In this document: one piece after another, positions 12,056 through 24,058 of the stretch
How positions within the stretch are numbered: position 1 is the stretch's first letter
Layout: each line of letters opens with the position of its first letter
From: Ligustrum vulgare
Taxonomy: Eukaryota > Streptophyta > Magnoliopsida > Lamiales > Oleaceae
Reading direction: 5' to 3'
Length of the DNA stretch: 64,000 bases
NCBI GenBank assembly: GCA_963555705.1
Contig: OY743184.1
Span: forward strand, 19,023,859-19,087,858
The notes under the pieces: generated by a model
Told to the model about the DNA's origin: nothing
The model's input: only the letters and a program-made list of their open reading frames with translations
Databases searched by the model: none
Program-made: the position numbers and the translations under genes

Positions 12056-12754
12056 TATATTTTTGCTCCTTAAAAATCATCTTCACAGACGAAGGAGAAG
12101 TCAGTGGCAGAGTCAGGTGTGGTCGTGGCGATGGTTTCGGAATCTAGTAGATTAGTGGTCGGAGGAGGCGATGGTGGCGTATACAGTCCAAGGTGTGTTG
12201 TCTTATTTTAGATGAAAATGTTATCTTTCATTCTTTAGTCTTTGGATATGAAAGCCAATCTTATTTTGGATGAAATTGTTTATACACCATTGTTGTTTGC
12301 AATAATTTTAGATGTGAGGCTAAAGAAGGGATTTGAGTTTTCTACTGTCGGAAAGAGAAAAATGAATATTTATCCATCATTTTGTACTAAGATTAAGTTT
12401 TCATCATATTTGCATAGCATAATCAAGAAGCAAAAATAAGTGCTTCTTCACCTCACTTTGTCCACTTTTAACCAACTTTAGCTTTTTTCTAGGTGTGTAG
12501 TTTTGTCTTCAAACTCAAATATTATGTCTTAATTATATCCAAGAAAAAGATAAGATCTGAAGCTTCTTCCACTTAGATTTTTACCCTTTTGTTGATATTT
12601 GCTTGCAATGTGAAATGATGAAAGGTTTAACTGAGGTGGTGAAGGATATGAAACTTTGGTAGCCTAGAATATATGCAATTGTATAGACACTTTATTCTTT
12701 AATGAGTTTTACAACTTCAGTACTTTGAGTTTATATTTTCTTTATTTCTTGCGG

Positions 12755-12969
12755 TTGAGAATAAAGAGGCAAAAAGAAAATGATCAAAAGGAGATTTATA
12801 GGCTTGAGCGTGGTAATAGAGATGCTTCCTCTGAATCTGATTCTTCATCTTCTTCTTCTAACTTTGAAGTAGAGGCAAATGTTGAGTTAACAGAGGAAAT
12901 AGGAGATGAAGAAGAAAATTAGGTTGCAGAATTGAGAGAGAACAATGAAGCTTCCTCTTCTACTGGTAT
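12755..12969 (+). pseudogene. Exon-like acidic/serine-rich fragment in the Helitron, unidentified
   Basis: The frame encodes KRQKENDQKEIYRLERGNRD, ASSESDSSSSSSNFEVEAN and TEEIGDEEEN. A TAG follows, and then VAELRENNEASSS continues in the same frame up to a possible donor (ctg|gtattt). The composition and the continuation past a single stop suggest a decayed exon of a host gene. I cannot name the gene. Further exon-like scraps lie near 13455-13545 and 14177-14220 but are too short to assign. Confidence 0.35.
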
Positions 12970-15681
12970 TTATCTATTGGTAGTCACGTAATTTTCTTTC
13001 AATTTATTGTCATAATTTTGGGAATCTTGTGTTATTGTATATTTCTTGAGATGAAATTTCAAGGTAGCTTCTTTAAGTAAATTATTGAATTTCTGCCTTG
13101 AAAATATGTTCTTTGTAGTATTCTATATGCATTTAGTGTTCTACTACGTGTTTATTGATTACATAATTTTCTTGACAATTGTTGAAAATCAGATTGGTTA
13201 GTTTTTGAATTTCCACAACACTTAATTCATATATTATATTTACAGTGAATTTATTTGTCTTCTTTTTGTCTTTCAAGATACGAAAGAAATGAAGTTAATC
13301 TTGATTCATTGGGTAGTTAACTTTGCTCTTTGAAATATTTTTGGGATATTTTCCAATCCAAGGTTTATAATCTATTGCACTTCATATGAGAGTAAATTTA
13401 GGATTGGTATATATGCTAATGGAAATTTATTCCCCCAATTTTCGCTTATAACAGTGTGCTGGAGACTCCTCCAAAGAAACTCTCCCAAAGCAACATTCTG
13501 CTGCATTAGGAAGGATCTGGAAGCTGCTAGGGTGACAACAGGTGAAAATTGAAACTTAAATCCCGTAATTCATCATTTCCTAGAACCAATTTATTACGGC
13601 CTCACTTTCTCTTATGCAAAGATGTCCAGTTTTCAACTTCCATTTTCATTCCTTCACGAATTTCTCTTTTTTGTGCGCTTTTCCTTTCATGTTATTAATT
13701 GCTTAATGATTGTATATCATTATCAGCAAGAAGAAGTAGAACGTTATTGATTTGCGTTTGTTCTCTACTCTGTGAAAAGGCTGAGTGACGGAGAGAAGCT
13801 GATAAATTGAATGAAGGAAGTGGAGAAAATGGATTTACCTTATGCTACATACTAAGACCTGCAAAACTCAAGTATATCCCTTTCGATTCACTTCATTTCT
13901 TTTGTTGTCTTATTATTGGACAATAAAAAAACTTGTAACTTTTGACCATGTTATGCAGCATTATTGACTTTTTCAAAGAATTACCTCTGTTCATTATCAA
14001 TGTTGGGCTAATTTTAAGTAACCTCTATGGTGCGGATTAGGAGAAGAGACTTGGGGTAAATATACAAAGTAGGATTTAGCTAACGTGCTAGAGAGGTGTG
14101 CTGATCCTTACACCATATTTCAGCCATGGCATAATATTACATTGTCCTTATTTATGCTTTCTTTCTACGTTCGTTTAGGTGAAGGACTTGCAGGCCAACT
14201 TTGTCTGCTTGAGCAAGTGAGTTTATAAAGTATTCCTTTCCTATTTGGTACTGCTTTATCATGTCATTGGCAATTGATGACTAATGGATTTCCAAAGAAT
14301 TTTCACCTTTCAAATTATATTACCTATAAATAACAAGTCTAAATTTCAATATTCATCTTTTGTTATGCTTTTCCCTTTTATGGTTGAAGGTGTTGGATTC
14401 AAGTATTATAGAAAAGCTAGAGAAATACTAAAATTAACCACCCAGCCCCACCTTGACAATTGAATCATCCATGTTTAGCATATCTAAACGGGCCTCCTCC
14501 TTGCTTGAACCTTTTTTTTTTCTTTGGCACATTATGTAAAATTATAATCGTGCTTTCAAAAATATTATGATTGGTATCATTTACTTCCACTTTAGGAGAT
14601 TTATTCTCTTCAACTAAGATGAAAAAGGGAAAAGCCCCTTTTTGGACATTTATTATGTATTTTATTTATAATAGTTCATTTTCATGATGTGCTCTATATT
14701 TCTATAGATTCCTGAAATGTCTAATGTACATGAAAATAAGATTTTGTGTACATTTTAGATATGCTTATATTCATATTAATGATTCTCTAATTCACAATAG
14801 ATGGTTTTGGACATTTACTACAGTTCATATTCATAATGTGCTCCATTTTTTGTTGAAAAGTCAGTGCATTTCCTGTATACGTCGGAAATCTGATGAGGAT
14901 TTGAATTTGGATTTAAAGTTTGATGATATGAATTAGGATCACTATGTATCAAGCAGTTTGATTTTTCTTTAGCTTACAAAAATGTATTGAACTTGCTTTG
15001 GGTAGTATAGAATTATTGAACTTACTTTGTATTCTTGGATTTAATAGATGTCTTACTCTATAAACTTACTTTCAATTTAATACTATTACCACAGACCTGA
15101 TGATACTTGCACATTCCTATTTGTAAAAGTACCAAGAAAATATATGAGTCATTTGGTCGAAAGTGATGGTGATAGACTTATGTTGTTGTTATTGTTGTTG
15201 TTGTTGTTATTATTATTGTTATTGTCTTATTCTATAGGTAATACATTTTTGAATTAATCTTATATCTAATGTGATGCCATTATTTTGGAAGCTATTATTA
15301 TTGGGGTTGTTTGAGCTTATTGTATTGGGGTTGTTGGTTTTAATTTGACTAATTGATTTGTCGGGTTGTGGTTTTGATTACGCGAATATAAAAATGAGAT
15401 TTTGAATAATGAGTACAAAACACGAGCTATAAAGAATATCAAAGACAGGAGAAACAAAGTAATAATAATATGTTATTGTTATTTGTAAATTTTGATTATA
15501 GTTACCATGACTTTTTATTATTAACGGTAATATTAAATGAATTAGTTATATTGTTTGTAAAATTTTAAATAGTTAGTGTAATTTAATAATATTTTTATGC
15601 ATTTTGTATTTTTTGTGTTAATTATATATAAGTATTAAAATTTTACAAATACTTATTGAGATTATTATTATGGATAGAAAT

Positions 15682-15711
15682 CTCGTGCATCGCACGGGTG
15701 ATAGAACTAGT
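15682..15711 (+). other. Helitron 3' terminus: hairpin and CTAG|T
   Basis: The stem ctcgtgc / gcacggg pairs over seven positions (one G-T) around a 3-base loop, eight bases before CTAG. The T at 15711 is the host base. Confidence 0.8.
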
Positions 15712-17945
15712 ATAATTGATAAGATGTAATTCGAATTACAAAGTTTTAACATTAAAATTTAGTAATTTACTAAAAATCTCAAGTCAAAGTATGTAATACC
15801 TCGAACTTCAAACTAAAAATTGGCCAATATCATTCATGCATCACATATTGTTGACATTGCAATTTGCATTTACATTGATAATTCATTGTGCTTTCTGTTG
15901 AATGATACATTTAATTATTAAGGTTTTAAGGTATTATTCATCGAACTTCTTGACTTAAGTAATCAATCTCATGTTGAACTATGGTGTAAAATTAGGTTGA
16001 TCAAGTGGTGGATAATGGATTATGACTCAACAATAAATTGGAAAGCATCACACTTTTGATCGGTGAAATCTTACGCTTTTATTTCAGATTGATTAAGGCA
16101 ATCCAAGACCTAGATAAGTAGTTAACACAATTTGAAGACTAGGTATAAGATGGTATGATCACAATGTTATATTATTAGGCTCAAGTGAAGTGATAAGTAC
16201 TGAAGTGGGAATTATAGAAATCGGTCGAGGATCGGGTGTCAATCGGGAACGGATTTGAATCAACAGTCGAGGAAATTACTTTATCATCAAAATTGGGATC
16301 CTATGGTTATTAAATACATGTTAAGACTCTTGAAATATGTTAAGGACACGTGATTTGGACTTAAGAAGGTTGGTACAAAATCTGAATTAAAAAGGAGCTG
16401 CCACCTCATGCTTGCATATGACCACTTGTACTTTGATAGTTTGTTACTTAACCCCTAAGGAATCTATCACGACTCCAGCTCCTTTAAACTTATCTCTACC
16501 AGTTAAGATACAAAAAAACTCCCTAAAGACGTCCTCAAATGCTTTCAAGTGAGAGAGAACACTAGAAAGCTGAATAGAAGTAAGAAAGACAGAATCTGGG
16601 CAATGAAGTCCTACACAAGTAAGTGTCACGGTTTTGAGGTTTTAATCCATTTATTTTGGGTTTTTTATGACCTATTTAATCTCTTAACTTGATTTAAGTC
16701 ATTTTTGTATGTTTTGGTGAATTTATGATGACAAGAGAATGGTTAGTTATTGAAAGAAAGTGAGTACAACCTTAAAGGCAGAATCTGGAATTGATGATCT
16801 TTGATGATTTAGTCATTGGTTTTGAATTATGTCTTGAGGAATAACGTATTAATAGATTTGAATGTGTTTATATATGAGTTTAAAGGTGTTTAAATGAGTT
16901 TTTGGGGGGTAGAACCTGACTTGAAGCGTGATATTTAGAGTAGAACTCCAAACAGCCCCAGTGAAATTCTTGGTTTGATGTACTGTAAAAATGAGTTGAT
17001 TTTGAGGCTTTGAATCATGAACTTTGTGTAATTATGGGACATGATTACCTTCACATACATGCCATAAATGTATGGTAAGAATTTGGGAATGAATGGATAT
17101 GATTAACGGTGTGAAAATGGGAATGAATCAACCTGCACCGCAGCTGAAATTTAAAATCAGAATCTGTCCATTTTCAGATTTTGCATAGTTTCACCCTTGC
17201 ATGTTTACCATTCACCTCTAAAGCTTGGGAAGTTGATTTGAATGAGTGTTAGGACACTATTGATCCAAATAAATGTGTTTTACCTGCATTGAACTTGGAA
17301 ATAGGGGGAAGTTTGGGGCTACTACTTGAAGTCCTAGTGTTATCTAGATTGTTTTGACATTAATGGTCACAGTGAAGGAATGTGTGTATTAAACTTGTGA
17401 ACTTAAGTGTTTGATACTAAGTAACAATACAGGTTGTTTGACGCCTTTAAGTGGAAATGACTTGACTTACACCGTAGAGAACACACACACAGAGGCGACA
17501 GGTAAGTAAAAATCTAATTACAACTACAATGCAAGAGCATAGTAATTGTTGGAAAGTTTTATATCTTATGTTGAACACAATGATTGAATATGTGTTCGAG
17601 ACATCATTTTTATCAAGTATTTTATGCATGAGCATTGGCATGTGTATGCACGACATACTATCAAGTTTTATATCTAGCATGCACGACATGATTTGAGAAG
17701 TGAATTGTATTAAAAAATGTTTTATTGACCACTACTAGGGTATCGAGGCATGCGAGGCGTGCTGTGATATTTGTTGGCAAGTAAGTGAGACCTCTTTGTG
17801 AACATAAGGAGAGATAGGGGGAGTCATTGGTGGGTTACGGGAGGGTGGATCACTTGACTGTGCCTTTGTTATAGTATGATTATTGACACCGTATGTGAGA
17901 TACTTCTTGGGTGATCATAGAGGCCGATAGGAGTGTACCTCTAGT

Positions 17946-20940
17946 TGTAGCGCTCCGAGTTCTAAATACCCAATTCACCACGTCATTTTCTGGTCTAAAC
18001 TTTAAAATAATATTCTAGCAGAAAAAATAACTGAAATTCATTTTTGGCAACGTTAAATAAACTGTAATGGTCGATAAAATTCGAAAACATTTATGAAATA
18101 ATTCAAAATAACGAATGGAGCCATTAATAATACAAAACATTCGGCAATGTCATAATTTCTCAAATAATTGAAAACCTCAAAAATAGCCAAAGTTTAGAAA
18201 TATGGATTATCAAAATAAGATTTTCAATTATTTAACGACTTTTGTCACAATCATGCATTATTGGTCACCCTCTCCGAAATCTGCAAATGTTGTTAAAAAT
18301 AGACATGAGCATTTCATAGAAATACTCAGTAAACTCATCGTCAATTAATTAATCCACATTATAATTGAACACATAAATGCAGTCTCTTTAGAAATTATAA
18401 GGTGTTGGTTGCTCTTCTCGTGCATTAAAACACATGGCTTCTCTTTGAAAATCATAGGCTCTTTAAAATCATAAGGTATGAGTTGCTCTTTCTTCTCGTG
18501 CACATAAGGCACATAAGTTATACATAACATCATCATTTATCTTGCAAGACATTCTCTTCTTTCTTTCTCATACATAAAAGCATATAAGTTATGACAAGCA
18601 TAACCACATAAATATTTCATAAGAAATATATTCTCATCTCATTTCATGAAATAAATTTCACGTAACATACACATTCACATGCAATCATAATTTAAATCAA
18701 TTTATAGGGGCGAGTCTACCTTAATTTCAACGAGTGCAAAGTCGAGCGGGAAATGACTTCAATCCTTTAATTCTCCGTACGCCTCGTCTAGCCAATTAGA
18801 AAAATAAATTAAATTAGTCTTTTGAAATTTATAGTTTGAAAATGATAAATTATAATTTAGGGACTGAAATTGATGATTTGAAAGTTCGAGGACTAAAATG
18901 AATACTTTGAAAGTTGAGGGACTAAAATGAATAATTTTGAAAATTGAGGGACTATAATGAATAATTTGAAAGTTGAGGGACTAAAATGAATACTTTTCAA
19001 AACTTTGGGTTGAAACTCAAAATGGATATTAAATTGTGGGGATTGAGATAAGTGATTTTAAAAATGAAGGGCTTATTAAAATCATTTAAAACTTAAGGGC
19101 TGAAATGAGAAGTTTAAAACTATAAGGACTGATTTAGAACATTTTAAAACTTGGGGCTAAGCTGCAATTTCGTAAAAATAAAAAATATTAAAAGCAATTT
19201 ATTCATTTCCCCTTTCTCCATTTTCATGACCAGAGAAGGAGAGGGCTATGCGAGCGAGAAGGGGCAAAACGGTGGGGGCTCTGCAGGCGATACCGCGACG
19301 GTGACCAAGAGGGAAAGAGGCGGTAGCAAAAGGCGAAGCTTTGTGCGAGAAATTGAGGTGAAATGGGGCATGGAGGTCGCGGTTAACAGCTATATTCCGG
19401 CGGAAATGGGCTCTGCAGTTGATGTAGGTAACTGGGTTAGTTTGTTTCTTGGGTTTTGGGTTTGATTTTGGGGCTGGTAGATGGGGATTCGGGGTTTGGC
19501 AGTGGAGGTGGTTGGTTCGACAATGGGTGGTGATGGTGATGATGAAGGAGGTGGCAGTGGTGGTGGTGGTTCTTGCAGGTTGAGGTGGTGACGGTTTTGG
19601 CCGAGCAGTGGTGATGACTGGGTTGTAGTATTGATTTGGAAGTGGTGGTGATGGAGGTGAGTTGGAGGTGGCAGTGCTGTGGGTGATTTGTAGTTGAGTT
19701 GTTGTGAAGATGGGGTTTGATTTGAGGAACCTGAAGTGGCAGTGGATGGTAGTTGGTTTGCTGGAGGTTGGTTGACTGTGGAGGTTGGTGGCGTGATTCT
19801 GGCTATTGAGTAATGGAGGTGGAAGTGGCGACTGCAAGGTTGTGGAAGTTCTTACCTTGGACTGTGGGAGGAGGCTGCAATGGAGCTTGAAATGGAGCTG
19901 GGAGGAGGCTGGGACGGTTTGGGTGGTGAGATGATGCTGAGAGTTATGTTTGGAGGAGTAGGTGATATAGAGCTAGGGTATGGGATTGATGTGATAGGTG
20001 AATGTTGGTATTGTGAAAATCTTGACAAGCAAAATACGGAAATTAAGGAAAATCTTACGCGTGAATCAACTGAGTAGGAAAAATGGATCTGATAAAATGA
20101 TCTGGACGTAAATTGGAATTTAAAACGATTTTGAAAATAATAATTTAAATAAAGAAATAAAATAATAAAATTTAGAAATTCGAAATTTATTTAAAATTGA
20201 AAGGACTTTACGTTTCCCGACTTGGCTAGACGAATACGTCACGGCGTTAACTTAAAAATGGGTGAGATCGCAACGGCACATTTTTCATAATTTTAAAAAT
20301 AATTATTTAATTGCATGGAAAATTCTTTGTCGCTACAACCTTACCCCCTTAAAATAATTTCGTCATCGAAATTAAACTTACTTGGTCTATGATTTCTGGA
20401 TACTTGGCTAGGATCTCATCTTCCTTTTCCCAAGTAGCCTCATCACTATTGTGTCTACCCCACTGAACTTTGACTAAATGAATCTCTTTATTTCTCAAGA
20501 CATGGAGTTTTCTATCTACTATGCACATGGGTGCCTCTTCATAAGACAAATCTTTCTGAACTACAAGAGACTGATAATTCACTACATGACTAGGATCATG
20601 AACATACTTTCTCAACAGAGAAACATGGAACACATCGTGAACAACTTCAAGTTCTGGTGGCAAAGCCAAACTATAAGCCACGTTCCCTACTTGTTCTAAT
20701 ATCTCGAATGGTCCAATAAAGCGGGGTCTCAACTTTCCTCTTTTCCCAAAGCAAAAAGTGCCCTTCATCGGGGCTATCTTCAAAAATACTTTCTCACCAA
20801 TCTGAAATTCCAAATCATTTCTTCTCTGATCTGCATAGCTTTTCTGTCTATCCTGCATGGTCTTAATCCACAGTCTGATCTTCTCAACAACATCAACTGT
20901 TCTTTCAATAAGCTCTGGTCCCAAAAATCTTTGTACTTAA
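17946..20940 (-). mobile_element. Truncated Ty3/gypsy chromovirus (3' LTR plus end of pol)
   Basis: An LTR of 2,392 bp at 17946-20337 has inverted ends tgtagcg / cgctaca. Beyond it on the right, in minus orientation, come a polypurine tract (reverse of accttaccccctt at 20338-20350) and the end of pol. The element is cut at 20940, where old LTR sequence resumes, and the rest of pol, gag and the 5' LTR are gone. It belongs to the same broad family as the LTRs at 32006-35772 and 46355-49697 (shared starts and ends, 'gggactaaaatgaata' repeats and the 'gcgagtctacc' block). The 212-aa frame at 19199-19837 lies in a TGG-rich LTR stretch and is not a gene. Confidence 0.8.
20349..20939 (-). pseudogene. 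Pol fragment: integrase C-terminus with chromodomain
   Basis: The frame of about 195 codons begins at the truncation (VQRFLGPELIERT). It contains MQDRQKSYADQRRNDLEFQIGE, KLRPRFIGPFEILEQVG, LPPELEVVHDVFHVSLLRKY and then a chromodomain-like tail with HLVKVQWGRHNSDEATWE, ending near KYPEI. These are the GPF/Y module and the chromodomain at the end of Tekay/Del-type Ty3/gypsy integrases, which direct integration. Protease, reverse transcriptase, RNase H and the integrase core are missing. The frame itself has no internal stop, so the decay is by truncation. Confidence 0.85.
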
Positions 20941-23317
20941 CTCCTAGGTATAAGGTTCGAAACCCATGGAAGATAAAAATCCACTTCCTGGAAACGAGGC
21001 GCCAGCCCTTGAGGAGCAGGACGACCAGGGGGAAGTGGAAAGACCATGAGTAGACGGTCGGCAGCCCTTGAGGACCGGGTACACTACACTAATGGTCACA
21101 GGAGGCTGGTCCACTCGACTGTGTCGATGACATATTGGCCATTGGATTATTAAATATTACGATTGTGTATTCATAATCATGGCATGCATGATTTTTACTT
21201 ATTGAGCATTAGCTCATGTAGTTCTTGCATTGTAGGCGAGCATGCAAGTTCATAGATGATCTTGTTGGCTGTGAAGCTTTTACAAGATTTCGAGGATTGA
21301 TGTACTTGGATGACGACCTGCAAGGTTATTTTGTGGGCTATCTTTTGGTTCTAAAGTCTTTTATACTGTATTTTGAAATCTTGTAATGCATGTATATATG
21401 ACTTATAAAGGGGTTGATTATACTTTTGTAACCTCAATGTAAAATGTTTTCAGTAAGTCTATGCAGTCTTCTTTTCTCTCGATATATTATTGTTATATTG
21501 TGAGAATGTTTACGCCATATTTAAATATTCAAAAAAAAATTGATCACATATTTAGATCGAGTAATTATTTTTGGCCTTTATACAAATTTACAAAATTATC
21601 TATTAAAAATGGGTGTGACAAAGTAACATTTAATTTTAATTGTATATTTCATGAAATTCACAACTTTTCAATAATATATTTTCTCTCCGTTTGATGTGGA
21701 TTAAATCAAATTTTAATATAAGTTGATATAATGTGTAGTTAAAAAGTCATGGATGTAATGAAATATGTGGTTAATATTAAACGTTGACATTAACTTAGAT
21801 CAAAATCTAGATTATAATCCTTACCAAACAAGGGTTTTATCAACTTTATTAAAATTTATTAGAAAAATCAGATTTTAATAAATATCAAATAAAGACTTAG
21901 TCCCATTTGAGACTCACGATTTTAAATAATGTAATTTGTAATAGAAAATTTTTAGAGAATGTGTGTTTAAAAAGTAGAAGATGTTTTTGATTTATGTGTA
22001 TATTATTTTATTAATAGAACGTATAATCGAAAATGAGTTAAAAAAATGAAGTTTTGAATAAACTTTATTTTTTAAAAACTCATTTTCAACTATAAATTCT
22101 ATTAATAAAATAATTTACGCACAAATAAAAAAAAAAATCTTAGTTTTTAATCTCAAATTATTCAGAAAAATTATAATTACAAATTACATTATTTGAAATA
22201 ACTGATCACAAACAAGAGCTTAATATGTTAGAGACTATTATCACAAGAAATTCAAATGGTATGGACTATTTGTGCTATTTACAAGTTTTCAATGATGAGA
22301 ACTAACGGAATTTGACGGTAGGGACTATATGTGCAACGTTTGATGATTATGAGGATATAAATGTCAAAAATCTAAACATTGGAAACTATTTTCGCAAGAA
22401 GTCCAAAGATTGGGGACCATTGTGCTGTTTACCCAAAAGAAAATGAAAAACTGCCAATGAATCCAAATTTCACAAATTCATGAAAAATATGTCATTTTTA
22501 AACTTCATGGAAAGCTTTGCAATCAAACGGCTAAAGTGAAATTTTGTCTGAAAAATATTTTCTTTTCCATAATATTAATGTTAATTTCTAGAAAAATAAT
22601 TCAATTAATAACTACAAAAAAGACAAAACGAGATGAAAATGGTAGGTGAAAATCCAATTCTCACCAAAGTGCTGGGAATATGAATTCAACAAAAACAAGG
22701 AAAATGTGGGATAAAAGATGGAAAATAAATTCCATGGAAAAACAGCTATCAAACACAAAAAAAAAGTGGAAAGTAGAAAAATAATCTCCATTTTTCAAGA
22801 AAATGTGGTGTATTAAACGTACCCTAAAATAAGTTCCTTGGAAGTTAATTTTCATGGAAAATAGAATGAAGGAATTTGGGTATGATCAGGCTCCGTTTGA
22901 CGGTTCAAATAAATAGAATTTGAATTATAATGGGTATTATTTGAGTTTTTTAGGTAAGATGTGGGGCTAAAAATTGAAGAGAAAATGTGTATAATTAAAA
23001 AGTAGTATGAAAAATTATGCTCATTATAATTTCAATTTTAAATTATAGCCGAACACAGCTTGATTGAAAGTGTGGTAAATGTGTAAAATGAATTCTTAAC
23101 TAAATCCAAAGAAAATAGTTTATTCTTTTTAAGGAAAATCACGAAATTCGAAATAGGGTTTGTTAAAAGTTTTGTATTTAAAAATATATTTTTTATGTAA
23201 AATATGTCGTTGAAAAGTAGAGAAAAATATGTATAATTAAAAATTGTTTTGATAATTGCGTATTAAAAAACTTGTTTTGAAGTAAGTTCACCAAACATAG
23301 ACTAAAGTTTGCCAAGC

Positions 23318-23480
23318 CCTCAAAGCACATCTCCCAATGGTAAAGGGATTGACCGATAACGTGTCCAGCACAGTCGTGTGCAGGGTTTGAATTTTGACAA
23401 CTAAATTTACAGTTGAATAATGGATTCGTTTCTTGTGGCAAGCGAATGTTACTTTATTTCGCGATGTGTTATTGAGTGTC
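23318..23480 (+). repeat. Possible tRNA-derived SINE, plus strand
   Basis: The stretch has an A-box-like 'tggtaaaggga' at about 23339 and, some 45 bases on, a B-box-like 'gggtttgaattt'. Spacing and order fit a degenerate RNA polymerase III promoter. There is no cloverleaf and no clear target duplication, so the call is tentative. Confidence 0.3.
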
Positions 23481-23524
23481 ATTCATCATGTTTCTGGAAG
23501 GCATAATCTGCAATTTATCTTTCG

Positions 23525-23635
23525 AACAAATGATCCAGGACAGAGTTGATTCGAACTCTCAAGATATGAATTAAACCTTTTAGTTAGCCAAAAAGTAAAG
23601 AATCCACCTCCCGCCTATTAAAAACCGAAACGGCC
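23525..23635 (-). repeat. Possible tRNA-derived SINE, minus strand
   Basis: Reversed, the sequence has 'ttggctaactaaaagg' (A-box-like) and then 'gagttcgaatcaactc' (a near-perfect B box). It lies just upstream of the PHD gene promoter. No intact tRNA fold or target duplication was found. Confidence 0.35.
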
Positions 23636-23784
23636 CTTTTATCAGGGCAAATTACAACTCAACCACTCCTCCTTTCAAAACCTGGAACCTAACGCGAAAG
23701 TCCCTCCACTTTCGCACAAGGTTATTTAAGTAAAATCAAATTACACAATAATATTTTCTATTATTAGTTCATCGGACATTGTCT

Positions 23785-23797
23785 CTCTATAAATAAA
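23785..23797 (+). promoter_or_regulatory. TATA box of the PHD-finger gene
   Basis: The sequence ctctataaataaa lies 265-275 bp upstream of the start codon. Between it and the ATG is a CT-rich leader (23900-23945, tctttccctctgcttcctc), common in plant 5' untranslated regions. Confidence 0.5.
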
Positions 23798-24058
23798 CCG
23801 ACTTAAGAACCGACATAAATATAAATAAATAAATACAAAGAAAAGAAAATAACTTAAGACCAAAAGAGCCCTTAATGTAAAACGCCCTCCGAAACAAACG
23901 TTCCTCTTTCCCTCTGCTTCCTCTCCTTCTCTCTCGAAACATCTTCTTTTCCGTTCACCCGTAATTTATAGTTTTATTTGTCGTGCGTTTGTTCTCCGAG
24001 ATCTGAGATTCACGCGCTTATTTTGAGACTCACGCGCTTAGATCTAGAAGGAACAAGG

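Larger units (their letters stand above)
11550..15710 (+). mobile_element. Non-autonomous Helitron with captured gene fragments
   Basis: The 3' end is diagnostic: a 7-bp stem hairpin at 15682-15698 (ctcgtgc-atc-gcacggg), then eight bases, then CTAG at 15707-15710 followed by T. The proposed 5' end is TC at 11550, preceded by A and starting 'tctttatcctttctctat' then 'gtaatataaaag', a form common for plant Helitrons. Insertion between A and T without target duplication fits. Inside are an Aurora kinase fragment and at least one other exon-like block, but no Rep/helicase. The 3' end is secure; the 5' end is a judgement and could lie elsewhere. Confidence 0.65.
15792..21620 (+). mobile_element. 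Old Ty3/gypsy-type solo LTR, interrupted by a nested element
   Basis: The left end reads tgtaatacctcgaacttc, the usual start of plant chromovirus LTRs, and the right end reads gggtgtgaca. The direct repeat AAGTA occurs at 15787-15791 and 21621-21625, so both ends come from one insertion. No primer site or internal genes accompany it, hence a solo LTR. The part at 17460-17945 and the part at 20941-21620 (with 'attgagcattagctca' and 'ttgtaggcgagcatgc') have the usual LTR character. The insertion at 17946-20940 splits it; without that the LTR is about 2.8 kb. The short frames at 16444-16629 and 17447-17689 are shadows. Confidence 0.75.
21626..23786. other. Intergenic sequence with small repeats
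   Basis: Contents: a transposon-like end at about 22436 (reversed: gggtaaacagcacaatgg) with related sequence back to about 22210; a MITE-like unit at about 22890-23060 (containing 'ggtaagatgtggggctaaaa', related to 8709-8890); and two SINE-like tracts listed separately. The frames at 21461-21694, 22661-22855 and 23193-23482 are AT-rich with no recognisable motif. Confidence 0.45.

Noticed and set aside
19199..19837. 212-aa minus-strand open frame
   Set aside because: It lies in a TGG-rich part of a gypsy LTR; the product is only P/S/T/H/N-rich low complexity and similar TGG-rich stretches occur in the related LTRs.
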